This document shows positions 34,875 to 44,479 of a stretch of DNA of 64,000 bases, piece by piece; the first letter of the stretch is position 1; every line of letters begins with the position of its first letter. Below the pieces are notes generated by a model. The model had not been told where the DNA came from. It made no database searches and saw only the letters and a program-made list of their open reading frames with translations. Source of the stretch: JAKACA01 sp052143575 (GTDB taxonomy: Bacteria; Actinomycetota; Acidimicrobiia; Acidimicrobiales; Bog-793); contig JBKQSP010000043.1 in assembly GCA_052143575.1 (NCBI GenBank), positions 108,821-172,820 of the forward strand. The letters are read 5' to 3'. A program made the translations under genes and the position numbers.

Positions 34875-35546
34875 ATGCACGTCATCATCGTCGGCTGCGG
34901 CCGAGTCGGTTCCGGGCTGGCCGCCGGGCTGACGCGAGAGGGCCACAGCGTCGCCATCATCGACAAGAACGCCGGGGCGTTCCGCCGCTTGGCGTGGGGC
35001 TTCGACGGGCAGAAGGTCGTCGGTTTCGGGTTCGACCGCACGCACCTCGAGTTGGCGGGGGCGCAGCGAGCCGACGCCTTGGCGGCCGTGACGAGCGGCG
35101 ACAACTCCAACATCCTCACGGCCCGCATCGCCCGGGAGACCTACGAGATCCCGAATGTCGTCGCCCGCATCTACGATCCGCGGCGGGCGGAGATCTTCCA
35201 ACGACTCGGCATCCCGACCGTGCCGAGCGTGAGCTGGACGATCGAGCAGGTCTTCCGGCGCATCCTGCCGAGCACCCAGTCCTTCGTGTGGTCGGACGGG
35301 AGCGGCCACCTCCATCTCCTCGAGCGCCCTCTTCCCTTCTCCTGGGCGGGCTCGCGCATCACCGAGGTGCTGCCGAGCGAGGGCGTCCGCCTCATTGCGG
35401 TCACGCGTGCGTCCGTTCCGACACTCGAGGTGGCCGATCTCGTCGGCCAGGAGGGCGACATGTTGCATGTCATGGTCTCGAGCGAGGCCGTCGAGGCGCT
35501 GCAGGCCCGCTTCCTCGCCGCCGACGAGGCGGCTGCCCGCCCATGA
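34875..35546 (+). CDS. trkA: TrkA family potassium regulatory protein (first of pair)
   Basis: A 223-residue RCK-type protein. MHVIIVGCGRVGSGLAAGL is the nucleotide-binding GxGxxG Rossmann start; the RCK_N domain runs to about 135, and the C-terminal TrkA_C-like part (about 140-215) includes GSRITEVLPSEGVRLIAVTR. Such proteins bind NAD(H), ATP/ADP or c-di-AMP and gate K+ transporters. ATG 34875 is preferred to ATG 34866 because GGAAGG (34860-34865) is correctly spaced for the former and abuts the latter. The pair resembles mycobacterial ceoB/ceoC, also opposite an APC permease gene. Stop overlaps the next gene (ATGA). Confidence 0.88.
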   Translation: MHVIIVGCGRVGSGLAAGLTREGHSVAIIDKNAGAFRRLAWGFDGQKVVGFGFDRTHLELAGAQRADALAAVTSGDNSNILTARIARETYEIPNVVARIYDPRRAEIFQRLGIPTVPSVSWTIEQVFRRILPSTQSFVWSDGSGHLHLLERPLPFSWAGSRITEVLPSEGVRLIAVTRASVPTLEVADLVGQEGDMLHVMVSSEAVEALQARFLAADEAAARP

Positions 35547-36211
35547 GGGTGGCCGTTGCGGGAGCCGGGAAGGTGGGGCGTTTCCTCGCCGAGGATCTCG
35601 CCAGCAGCGGGCACCAGGTGCTGTTGCTCGAAAAGGACCCCGTCCTCGCCGCCGCCATCGAGCCTCCGGCCGGAGTCACCTGCGTGGCGGCCGATGCCTG
35701 TGAGGTCTCCTCGCTGCACTCCGCCCACCTCGACGACGTCGACGTCATGGTGGCGGTGACGGGCGACGACGAGGACAACCTCGTCATCTCCTTGCTCGCC
35801 AAGCAGGAGTTCGCCGTGCCCCGCGTGATCGCTCGCGTCAACCACCCCCGCAACCACTGGCTGTTCAACGAAGCCTGGGGCGTCGACGTCGCCGTGTCGA
35901 CGCCGCAGCTGCTGGCCGGGCTCGTGGAGGAGGCGGTCTCGGTCGGTGTGCTCGTGCGGCTCCTGCAGTTCGAGGGCGGCAACACCCGGCTCGTGGAGGT
36001 GACCCTGGCGGAAGAGTCGCCGGCGCGCGGCCAGGCCGTCGGCGACCTCGGCCTGCCCCGCGGCGCCACGATCGTCGCCCTCGTGCGCGACGGACACGTC
36101 GTCGTGCCGCGTTCGGACACCATCCTCGACACCGGCGACGAGGTGCTCCTGCTGGCGAGCGCCACCATCGACGACAACGAGATCAGGGATCTCCTGGCCA
36201 CGGGCTCGTGA
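35543..36211 (+). CDS. trkA: TrkA family potassium regulatory protein (second of pair)
   Basis: A 222-residue RCK protein. MRVAVAGAGKVGRFLAEDLA is the Rossmann start with GxGxxG; LLLEKDP has the acidic residue that binds ribose. VMVAVTGDDEDNLVISLLAK is the usual TrkA_N end of sheet, and the C-terminal TrkA_C half ends with DTGDEVLLLASA. Start ATG 35543 overlaps the first TrkA stop; its own stop overlaps the HAD gene (GTGA). Likely forms a hetero-assembly with the first TrkA on the K+ transporter. Confidence 0.9.
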   Translation: MRVAVAGAGKVGRFLAEDLASSGHQVLLLEKDPVLAAAIEPPAGVTCVAADACEVSSLHSAHLDDVDVMVAVTGDDEDNLVISLLAKQEFAVPRVIARVNHPRNHWLFNEAWGVDVAVSTPQLLAGLVEEAVSVGVLVRLLQFEGGNTRLVEVTLAEESPARGQAVGDLGLPRGATIVALVRDGHVVVPRSDTILDTGDEVLLLASATIDDNEIRDLLATGS

Positions 36212-37065
36212 CGACCAAACAGACGAAGCAAGCCGCCTTCTTCGATCTCGACAAGACCGTCATCGCCAAGGCCTCCATGGTCGCTTTCGGCCGCCCCCTC
36301 TACCACGGCGGTCTCATCAACCGGCGGACGGTGCTACGGGCGCTCTACGGGCAGCTCGTCTACCTGCATCTCGGCGCCAGCGAGCAGAAGCTCGAGCGCA
36401 TCCGTGAGTCCGTCCTCCGCCTCACCCGCGGGTGGGAGCAGGCGCGGGTGGCCGAGATCGTCGAGGAGGCACTCGAACAGATCGTCGACCCGATCATCTA
36501 CGCCGAGGCGGCCGACTTGATCGACCTGCATCGCGCCGCCGGGCGCAGTGTCGTGCTGGTGTCGGCCTCTCCGGCCGAGATCGTCGTCCCCCTCGGCCGC
36601 TACCTCGGCGCGGACGCCACCATCGCCAGCCGCGCCCGCGTGGACGAAGCCGGGCGCTACACGGGGACGATGGAGTTCTACGCCTACGGGGAGTACAAGG
36701 CGGAGGCGATGCGCTCCTTGGCCGAACGTGACGGGATCGACCTGTCGGAGTCGTATGCCTACAGCGACTCCTACACCGACCTACCGATGCTGGAGGCGGT
36801 CGGGCATCCCGTGGCGGTCAACCCTGACCGGGTGCTGGCGCGCTTCGCCCGCGAGCACAGCTACGAGATCACCCGCTTCGTGCAGCCCGTGCGCCTGCGC
36901 GATCGCGTGAGGGACGTGCGGCACCGCATCTCTTCTGTCTCGGTTCCGGCACCACGGCCCGCCATCGCCGTATCGGCGGCGGCCGTCGGGGTGGGCGTCG
37001 GCGCGTTCGTGCTCGGCTGGTGGCTCGGCGGCAGGCGACGGCGCCCCGTCGGCGAGGCGCCCTGA
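36208..37065 (+). CDS. HAD-IB family phosphatase with C-terminal membrane anchor
   Basis: A 285-residue SerB/CicA-like HAD hydrolase. Motif I FFDLDKTVIA (residues about 11-20), motif II VLVSASPAE, the conserved Lys region EYKAEAM and motif III YSDSYTDLPML are all present, so it should be an active phosphatase. Near the C-terminus a hydrophobic stretch (VSAAAVGVGVGAFVLGWWLG) followed by RRRR looks like a membrane anchor with a cytosolic tail. Start GTG 36208 overlaps the second TrkA gene. Similar HAD proteins act on lysophosphatidates or phosphoserine; substrate not assigned. Confidence 0.85.
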   Translation: MTTKQTKQAAFFDLDKTVIAKASMVAFGRPLYHGGLINRRTVLRALYGQLVYLHLGASEQKLERIRESVLRLTRGWEQARVAEIVEEALEQIVDPIIYAEAADLIDLHRAAGRSVVLVSASPAEIVVPLGRYLGADATIASRARVDEAGRYTGTMEFYAYGEYKAEAMRSLAERDGIDLSESYAYSDSYTDLPMLEAVGHPVAVNPDRVLARFAREHSYEITRFVQPVRLRDRVRDVRHRISSVSVPAPRPAIAVSAAAVGVGVGAFVLGWWLGGRRRRPVGEAP

Positions 37066-37088
37066 TCGGCGCCGCCGGCTACGACGGC

Positions 37089-37178
37089 TCAGTTACCGCG
37101 TAGGCGCTTGGCGGCAACGGCCCCGAGGGCGACGAGCAGGGCCAAGATGAGCACCTTCTTGATCATGCGGTCGATCAT
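37089..37178 (-). CDS. Small membrane peptide (29 residues)
   Basis: A very short gene: MIDRMIKKVLILALLVALGA, then VAAKRLRGN and TGA. One hydrophobic helix (residues about 9-22) sits between basic ends, the profile of a single-pass membrane micropeptide. It lies in the 209-base gap between the HAD gene (rightward) and the sigma factor gene (leftward) on the sigma strand. The purine stretch GCGCAT just upstream is not a good ribosome site. The coding statistics cannot be tested by hand, so this is a candidate. Confidence 0.45.
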   Translation of the reverse strand: MIDRMIKKVLILALLVALGAVAAKRLRGN

Positions 37179-37274
37179 ATGCGCAGATGCGCGGGTCCCG
37201 TCCGCCCGTTCCCGCCGCCTCGACGCCGGTCAGCCCCGATGCGTCCTTCAGGGCGAGAGGAAGGCCGTTCTTAC

Positions 37275-38225
<951 letters not shown>

Positions 38226-38391
38226 GTGTCGCAGATCGGGGGATCGAGCGCCGACTCAGGGTGCCGTCGGTCGTGAGGAAAGAGATCCGAGCCGCACGAA
38301 GCGGTTTACAGCTCCCGTCACGCACGCCCGCCGGGAAATCAGCCCTCGAACCTGCACTGCCGTATGTCCGGGACTTAGTGTAACGGTGGAG

Positions 38392-38928
38392 TCAAGCGCT
38401 CCTACCAGGCGGTTTCGGGAGCCGTCGCACGGCCTCTTCCTCAGCCTGCAGATCGGCCTCGACACGGCAGAAGACCCGCCCGAGCGGCCCGTCGGCCGCC
38501 GGCGAGAGCCGCTCGAGCCGGAATCGGTAGGACGCCGCCAGGGCTCGGTACCAGGCCGCCGCCACCTCCGGCACCCGCTCAGGTCGCTCGACCTGCTCAG
38601 CGGCGTTGAGCTCTCGGAGGCGGGCGGCCGCCCTCGAGGACGGCGCAAGCGCATCACCGACGGGTTCGAGGCCGGGCGAAACAGGAAGCAGCTGCTGCAG
38701 CTCCCCAGCGCGCCAAGCGGCCTGCAGGCTGGCCGAGGATGCCCAGACGACTTCTTCGGGTGTTCCGGCGGTCGGGGCGAGCCGCCCCAGCCAGGCGAAC
38801 AGCACCAGTTCGACGGCCCGGAGAGCGCCGACGACCCTCGCCGTGTCGATCATCTGAAGGGGGCCGTCAGGCCCCCTCAGCTCAGCCGTCAGATCGGCGA
38901 GGACGCCACCGGCCTCATCGGAGCTCAC
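38392..38928 (-). CDS. Conserved actinobacterial-type protein of unknown function
   Basis: 178 residues, mainly helical by composition (Ala, Leu, Arg, Glu). Landmarks are ARVVGALRAVELVLFAWLGR near residue 28, VVWASSASLQAAWRAGELQQ, and RFRLERLSPAADGPLGRVFC with a single late Cys. I do not recognise the family. GTG 38928 overlaps the nadE stop (GTGA), so it is translated with NAD synthetase. The same frame runs upstream through nadE with shadow composition, so the longer ORF was cut at the overlap. Possibly a ferritin-like or helical bundle protein, but that is only a guess. Confidence 0.55.
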   Translation of the reverse strand: MSSDEAGGVLADLTAELRGPDGPLQMIDTARVVGALRAVELVLFAWLGRLAPTAGTPEEVVWASSASLQAAWRAGELQQLLPVSPGLEPVGDALAPSSRAAARLRELNAAEQVERPERVPEVAAAWYRALAASYRFRLERLSPAADGPLGRVFCRVEADLQAEEEAVRRLPKPPGRSA

Positions 38929-40658
38929 CAGGGGGTGAACCGGTTCGTGATCGGCATGCGCCGGTCCTTGCCGAAGCCGCGGCTCGTGACGCGAGGCCCG
39001 GGCGCCGCTTGGCGTCGCTTGTACTCGGCCCGGTCCACGAGGCCGACGACTCGTCTCACGACATCGGGGTCGAAGCCGTCGCCCACGAGCTCCGCCGGGG
39101 TCCGATCGAGCTCGACGTAGCCGTAGAGGATGGGGTCGAGGATCTCGTAGGGCGGCAGGCTGTCGTCGTCGCGCTGACCGGGCCGGAGCTCCGCCGAGGG
39201 TGGCTTCTCGAGGACGGCGAGCGGGACGACCGGGACCGTCCCGGCGTCGTTTCGATACCGGCACAGCTCGTAGACAAGCGTCTTCGGAACGTCCTTGATG
39301 ACGGCGAACCCGCCGTTCATGTCTCCGTACAAGGTGGCGTACCCGACGGCCATCTCGCTCTTGTTGCCCGTCGTGAGGACGAGCCAGCCGAGCTCGTTCG
39401 AAAGGGCCATGACGATCGTGCCGCGGATGCGGGCCTGCAGGTTCTCGGCCGCCACGCCGGCAGGGCCGGACCCCGACGCCAGCACAGGTTCCAGCATGGT
39501 GAGCATGGCCTCGTGCGCCGGCTCGATCTCGATGGTCCGGGTGTCGATTCCGAGGTTCACGGCCAGCTGGAGGGCGTCGGCGACCGAGCCTTCGGAGGAG
39601 TACCGCGACGGCAGGAGGACGCCATGGACTCGCTCGGGTCCGACGGCATCGACGGCGACGGCTGCCACGAGCGACGAGTCGATCCCCCCGGAAAGAGCCA
39701 CGAGCACATCGGCGAAGCGGTTCTTCTCCACGTAGTCGCGGGTGCCGAGCACGAGTGCCTTGTAGACGGCCTCCGTCGCCGGCAGCTCTGGCGCGACGCC
39801 GCCGGCGAGCGGGGGGCCGGCCTCGTCGCTCCGCTGCTCGCTGACGAGAAGGGCAGGCAGCCCGGGCATGACCGGGCGACCTCGCGGATCCAGGATCCGC
39901 TTGCGGTAAGCGGGGCGCAGTTCGAGGTCCGTGACCAGCGTCGCCTCCTCGAACTGGGGAGCCGCCGCCAGCAACGTGCCGTCATGGTCGAAGATCATCG
40001 ATCCGCCGTCGAAGACGAGCTCGTCCTGTCCGCCCACGAGATTGACATAGGCGAGCACGGCCGACGCGTCGGCCGCCCGCGTCGCCAGCATGCGCCGCCG
40101 CTCTCCGAGAACGCCGGCCCGGTACGGTGATCCGTTGAGGACGACGATCAGCTCGGCGCCGCCGTCGCCGAGACGAGCGACAGGACCCGTCGGGCTCCAG
40201 GCGTCCTCGCACACGACGACACCGACGCGGACGCCGTTCACGAGATAGAGATGGTCGTCGCCTCCCGCCCCGCCGCCGGAGCAAAACCAGCGCTGCTCGT
40301 CGAACACCCCGTAGTTCGGGAGGAGCTCCTTGTGCCAGACGCCGTGCACCTTGCCGCCGGCACAGACGGCCGCCGCGTTGTAGAGGTCGCCGTCGGCATC
40401 GACGTAGCCGACGACGGCGGCACAACGGCCGGTGCGCTCAGCGACGCTGTCGAGGGCACGCAGGTTGCCCTCGACGAAGGCTGGGTTGACGAGAAGATCC
40501 TCAGGGGGGTAACCCGTGATGACGAGCTCCGGGAAGACGGCGAGATCGGCCCCGGCGGCCTCGGCATCAGCCAGGGCAGTGAGTACCTTGGCGACGTTGC
40601 CGTCAAGGTCGCCTACCACCGGGTCGAGCTGGCACAGAGCCACGCGCAATCGGCCCAC
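38925..40658 (-). CDS. nadE: Glutamine-dependent NAD+ synthetase
   Basis: A 577-residue two-domain enzyme making NAD+ from nicotinic acid adenine dinucleotide. The N-terminal nitrilase-type glutaminase has Glu in FPELVITGYPPEDL, Lys in WHKELLPNYGVFDE and the nucleophilic Cys in VVCEDAWSP. The C-terminal synthetase has the PP-loop SGGIDSSLVAAVAVDAV and TTGNKSEMAVGYATLYGD. GTG 40658 gives VGRLRVALCQLDPVVGDLDG, the normal start; the frame extends to a TTG at 40685. It is divergent from glnE. Confidence 0.95.
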   Translation of the reverse strand: MGRLRVALCQLDPVVGDLDGNVAKVLTALADAEAAGADLAVFPELVITGYPPEDLLVNPAFVEGNLRALDSVAERTGRCAAVVGYVDADGDLYNAAAVCAGGKVHGVWHKELLPNYGVFDEQRWFCSGGGAGGDDHLYLVNGVRVGVVVCEDAWSPTGPVARLGDGGAELIVVLNGSPYRAGVLGERRRMLATRAADASAVLAYVNLVGGQDELVFDGGSMIFDHDGTLLAAAPQFEEATLVTDLELRPAYRKRILDPRGRPVMPGLPALLVSEQRSDEAGPPLAGGVAPELPATEAVYKALVLGTRDYVEKNRFADVLVALSGGIDSSLVAAVAVDAVGPERVHGVLLPSRYSSEGSVADALQLAVNLGIDTRTIEIEPAHEAMLTMLEPVLASGSGPAGVAAENLQARIRGTIVMALSNELGWLVLTTGNKSEMAVGYATLYGDMNGGFAVIKDVPKTLVYELCRYRNDAGTVPVVPLAVLEKPPSAELRPGQRDDDSLPPYEILDPILYGYVELDRTPAELVGDGFDPDVVRRVVGLVDRAEYKRRQAAPGPRVTSRGFGKDRRMPITNRFTPW

Positions 40659-40754
40659 GACTCGAGCGTACCCGTTGCGTCGCAACGATCGACGAAACGA
40701 GGCAGGCGGCGGGAGGGACCGCCTCCGCCCCTAGCCTGCGGACGAGGCGATTCG

Positions 40755-43544
40755 ATGACCCTTCCCGTGGAGCTTGAAGCTGCCGCTTCCTCTTCAGCCG
40801 CGCCCGAGGTCGTGCGGCTCGGTCTCGAGCGCCTCCTCGAGCGGGACGCCACGGCCGCCGACCGGCTCGACGGCGACGGCCGTCTCGCCGGAGTCGTCGC
40901 CACGGTCATGGCGGCCAGCCGCTCGCTCGGCCGCCTCGTCATCACCGACCCGGCGGCCATCGACGTCCTCGAGGCGTCACTGCGGCGCCCCACCGGCGAC
41001 ATCGACCGCAACCGCCCCCCGACTGCGGTGTCACGGGTGGCCGATCCGGCGCTGGCGAGCGATCCCGCCGACCTCGTCCGCCGCAAGCGGCTCGGTCTCC
41101 TCGTCATCGCCGCGCAGGATCTCGCCGGCTTCACGGCCTTGGAGGCGGTGGGCGAAGCGCTCTCCGATCTCGCCGACGGGGTGCTCGGAGCCGCCTGTCG
41201 ACTGGCCGGGGTTGGGCCGGGCCTGGCGGTGATCGCCATGGGCAAGCACGGCGCCCGCGAGCTCAACTACGCCAGCGACGTCGACATCATGTTCGTAGGC
41301 GACGACGAGGCCGGGAGCGCCCGCCGCGTGCTGAGCATCGCCGGCGGGGCCTTTCGCGTCGACACGGATCTGCGGCCCGAGGGGCGCAACGGCGCCCTCG
41401 TCCGCTCGCTCGACTCCTTCCACAGCTACTGGGAGCGCTGGGCGCGCCCCTGGGAGTTCCAAGCCCTTTTGAAGGCCCGCGCAGCCGCCGGAGGGGCCGA
41501 GCTCGGAGCGGCTTTCGAACGGGCTGCCGCCGACGCCATCTGGGGCCGTCGCCTCGACGCAGACGATCTCGCCGAGCTTCGCTCCATGAAGGGCCGAGCC
41601 GAAGAGCTCGTCTCCAAGAAGGGGCTCTCCGATCGGGAGATCAAACGCGGCCGGGGCGGCATCCGCGACATCGAGTTCTCCGTGCAGCTTCTTCAGCTCG
41701 TGCATGGCGGTGCCGACCCCCTCATTCGGCTGCCCGCCACGCTGGCGGCGCTCCGCGAGCTCGCCGAGGCCGGGTACGTGGACCGTGGGGATGCGGCCGC
41801 CCTCGCCCTCTCCTACCGCTTCCTGCGCACGGTCGAGCACCGGTTGCAGCTCGTCGAAGAGGCACAGGTGCACACCGTGCCGGGCGACGAAGCGGCACGC
41901 GAGTCGCTTGCACGCGTGTTGGGCTTCGCCCGCCTCGGCAGCCGGGCCGGCGGGGGCGTGCGGTCGGCCACGGGGGCCCTCGAGCGCATGGATAGCGTCA
42001 TGGGACGGTACCAATCGTCGGCGCGGGCGATCCACGAGCGTCTCTTCTTCCGCCCGCTCCTCGAGGTCTTCGCCGCCGAGGGAGACGCCGGCGACCACGG
42101 GCGATGGACCGTGGCGGCCGCCGAGAGTCGCCTCGAGGCGCTCGGCTTCCGAGAGGCGGACCGCACCCGCCAGGCCCTCCGGGAACTGACGCGGGGCCTC
42201 ACACGCTCGTCCCGCCTCATGCAGCAGCTGCTTCCCGTGCTCCTCGGCTGGCTCTCGGAATCGCCCGATCCCGACCAAGGACTCCTCAACCTCCGCACCC
42301 TCGTCTCCGTCCCGCATCGGCGCGACGTCCTCGTGGCATCCTTCCGGGAGTCTCCGGAGTTGGCGCGCCGTCTCTGCCTGCTTCTCGGCACGGGCAGACA
42401 AGTCGGCCACCTGATCGGACGGCATCCGGAAGTCGCCACCCATCTCGACGACGACAGAGAGCTCGAGCATCTTTCGCGCGGCGAGATCCTCGAGCGAGCC
42501 GAGCAACTGGTCGACCAGGCGCCCCCGCGGGCAGCACCGGCGCTGCGCCGATTCGTCGAATCGACGACGCTGGGCATCCTCGGCGCCGACGTACTGCTGC
42601 GGACGTCGCCGACGGCGACGTCGCGGGCGCTCGCCGCCCTCGGCGACGCCGCCCTCGCCGCAGCGCTTCGCGCAGCCGCCCCGCAGGTGCCCTTCGGCAT
42701 CATCGCCATGGGACGCCTCGGAGGAGAGGAGCTCGCCTACGGGAGCGACCTCGACGTCCAGCTCGTGTACGACGGCGCCGGTGCGGGCGACGCCGCCCTG
42801 GCCGAGGAAGCCACCTCCTCGATCTTCCGGCTGTTGAACGGCGCCACCCCGGCCGAGCGGATCCTGCCGGTGGACGCCTCGTTGCGCCCGGAGGGCCGTC
42901 AGGGCCCACGCGCCCGCAGCCTCGAGGCCTACGCCGAGTACCACCGCCGCCGGATCGAGACCTGGGAGCGGCAGGCGCTCCTGCGGGCGCGGCCGGTGGC
43001 GGGCGATCCCGAGGTGCTGCAGCGTTTCATGGCACTCGCCGCCGATGCGCTCTGGGCGTCGCCCGTCGGGAGCGAGGAGGTGCGGGCGATCCGGCGTATG
43101 AAGGCCCGTGTCGAGCGCGAGCGCATCCCGGCGGGCGAGGACCCCCAGTTCCACCTGAAGCTCGGGAAGGGATCGCTCTCGGACGTGGAATGGACGGTGC
43201 AGCTCCTGCAGCTCGAGCACGGCGTCGCCGAGACGAACACGGTCGAGGCACTCAAGCTCCTCGTGAGCGCCGGCCACCTCGAGGCGGGAGAGGGGGCGGT
43301 GTTGAACGAGGCCTATCGCTTCTTGTCGGCTACACGCAACCGCTGGCACCTCGTCGGCAGCTTCATCGCCGGTGCGGGCGGCATCGTGAGCGTCGTGGGC
43401 TCAGACTCCCTCCCCTCCGATCGGGAAGCCCTCTCGCGCCTGGCCCGTTCGCTCGGGACCTCGCCAACGGAATTGCGCGAGGCCTACCGGCGCGTGACGC
43501 GGCGCGCCCGCAGAGTCGTGGAGGCCCGCTTCTACGGCCTGTGA
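40755..43544 (+). CDS. glnE: Bifunctional glutamine synthetase adenylyltransferase/deadenylase
   Basis: A 929-residue enzyme that adenylylates and de-adenylylates glutamine synthetase to tune nitrogen assimilation. Two nucleotidyltransferase halves are visible: the N-terminal one with MGKHGARELNYASDVDIMFV (near residue 160-180) and the C-terminal one with MGRLGGEELAYGSDLDVQLV (near 650-670), each followed by the DLRPEGRNG / SLRPEGRQG strand. ATG 40755 is the first start consistent with the family; the frame continues far upstream inside the divergent nadE. Both halves keep their DxD residues. Confidence 0.96.
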   Translation: MTLPVELEAAASSSAAPEVVRLGLERLLERDATAADRLDGDGRLAGVVATVMAASRSLGRLVITDPAAIDVLEASLRRPTGDIDRNRPPTAVSRVADPALASDPADLVRRKRLGLLVIAAQDLAGFTALEAVGEALSDLADGVLGAACRLAGVGPGLAVIAMGKHGARELNYASDVDIMFVGDDEAGSARRVLSIAGGAFRVDTDLRPEGRNGALVRSLDSFHSYWERWARPWEFQALLKARAAAGGAELGAAFERAAADAIWGRRLDADDLAELRSMKGRAEELVSKKGLSDREIKRGRGGIRDIEFSVQLLQLVHGGADPLIRLPATLAALRELAEAGYVDRGDAAALALSYRFLRTVEHRLQLVEEAQVHTVPGDEAARESLARVLGFARLGSRAGGGVRSATGALERMDSVMGRYQSSARAIHERLFFRPLLEVFAAEGDAGDHGRWTVAAAESRLEALGFREADRTRQALRELTRGLTRSSRLMQQLLPVLLGWLSESPDPDQGLLNLRTLVSVPHRRDVLVASFRESPELARRLCLLLGTGRQVGHLIGRHPEVATHLDDDRELEHLSRGEILERAEQLVDQAPPRAAPALRRFVESTTLGILGADVLLRTSPTATSRALAALGDAALAAALRAAAPQVPFGIIAMGRLGGEELAYGSDLDVQLVYDGAGAGDAALAEEATSSIFRLLNGATPAERILPVDASLRPEGRQGPRARSLEAYAEYHRRRIETWERQALLRARPVAGDPEVLQRFMALAADALWASPVGSEEVRAIRRMKARVERERIPAGEDPQFHLKLGKGSLSDVEWTVQLLQLEHGVAETNTVEALKLLVSAGHLEAGEGAVLNEAYRFLSATRNRWHLVGSFIAGAGGIVSVVGSDSLPSDREALSRLARSLGTSPTELREAYRRVTRRARRVVEARFYGL

Positions 43545-43573
43545 GCCGAGGGCTTCGGCGCGACGGCTCCTGC

Positions 43574-44179
43574 TCAGCCCCTGCCGCAGGCCAGATCGCC
43601 CGGCCGATCGGCGTCCCGGAAGGCGCCCGCCGTCGCCACGCCGGCCCACTCGGCCTCGTCCAGGTAAGCCGTGTCCGGCCCGAGGGCGGAGAGTACGGCG
43701 CGCACACCGCCCTCGACGAGCACGACGACCCGTTCGAGGTCCTCCTCGCACCAACGGGCGCACAGCGGTTGCGCCCGGCCCTCCACAACCGGCACGACCG
43801 AGACCGTCTCGGGGCGGGAGGCCATCCAGGCGAGGACGTCAGCCGTGAGCGACGGCAGATCGGTCGCGAGCACGATCACATCGCCCCGGAAGCCCTGCTG
43901 GCGGAGCGACCGCCAGCCGGCTGCGATGCCGGTGAGCGGACCCTCGCCGAGGTCGGGTCCGGCCGTCGCCAGTCCCGACCATCCGGGCCCGACTTCGAGA
44001 ACCGGCTTCGCCACAGCAGCAAGGAGTCGCCCCGTACGGGCTGACAACGTCTCGCCGCCCAGGACGAGGCTTGCCTTGTCGCGACCCATGCGCCGGCTCC
44101 GGCCGCCTGTCAGCAAGAGACCGCCGAGGGCCTGCTGACTGCCCGCTGCGCCGGCAGGGAGCGGTGTCGCCGGTGTCAC
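43574..44179 (-). CDS. Molybdenum cofactor guanylyltransferase-like (MobA family) protein
   Basis: A 201-residue NTP transferase of the MobA type. The nucleotide-binding start LLLTGGRSRRMGRDKASL (LxGGxSxRMGxDK) is at residues about 21-38; DVIVLATDLPSLTADVLAWM carries the magnesium Asp region. MobA attaches GMP to molybdopterin to make the bis-MGD cofactor; the family also includes other nucleotidyltransferases. ATG 44179 overlaps the DUF6457 stop. No other molybdenum cofactor gene is in the window, so the exact substrate is not certain. Confidence 0.8.
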   Translation of the reverse strand: MTPATPLPAGAAGSQQALGGLLLTGGRSRRMGRDKASLVLGGETLSARTGRLLAAVAKPVLEVGPGWSGLATAGPDLGEGPLTGIAAGWRSLRQQGFRGDVIVLATDLPSLTADVLAWMASRPETVSVVPVVEGRAQPLCARWCEEDLERVVVLVEGGVRAVLSALGPDTAYLDEAEWAGVATAGAFRDADRPGDLACGRG

Positions 44180-44475
44180 TCCGGTGCGACGCCGCCGGGC
44201 TCTCCCCCCGGAGCAGGCGCCTCGGCGAGACCGGACCCAGAGCCATCAGGCTGAGTGTCCAGCTCGGCGGCGAGCGCCTCGGCATGGGCGAGGGCTTCGG
44301 TAGGAGCCAAGCCGGCCCGGCCGACGATCCAGGCGGAGATGGGCGCCGCCGTCCGCTCGGAGGCATGGGCGGCGACCCCTGTCATGGCAAGGAGCACGCC
44401 GACCGTCTCGGCGTCCGGGGGCTCGACCCCGAGCCGCCCGGCGAACTGCTCGATCCAGTGTTCGGCCGTCGGCAT
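44176..44475 (-). CDS. DUF6457 domain protein
   Basis: A 99-residue helical protein. The family pattern is WIEQFAGRLGVEPPDAETVG, VAAHASERTAAPISAWIVGR and LAPTEALAHAEALAAEL. These small proteins recur next to MobA in actinobacteria; the function is unknown. ATG 44475 is chosen from the family start (MPTAEHW); the longer frame to 44592 is the S9 peptidase C-terminus in another frame. It lies four bases from the upstream peptidase stop and overlaps mobA-like by four bases (ATGA). Confidence 0.8.
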   Translation of the reverse strand: MPTAEHWIEQFAGRLGVEPPDAETVGVLLAMTGVAAHASERTAAPISAWIVGRAGLAPTEALAHAEALAAELDTQPDGSGSGLAEAPAPGGEPGGVAPE

Positions 44476-44479
44476 CGCC

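Noticed and set aside
38341..38391. TTGACT and TACACT as a sigma-factor promoter pair
   Set aside because: The hexamers are separated by only a few bases on the minus strand, not the 16-18 needed, so I do not call a promoter.
38929..39264. N-terminal extension of the unknown protein into nadE
   Set aside because: That part is a shadow of nadE with Arg/Pro-rich composition; GTG 38928 overlaps the nadE stop in the usual GTGA manner.
41031..43349. A 772-residue leftward ORF antisense to glnE
   Set aside because: Shadow frame of a well-supported GlnE; composition unlike real proteins in this window.
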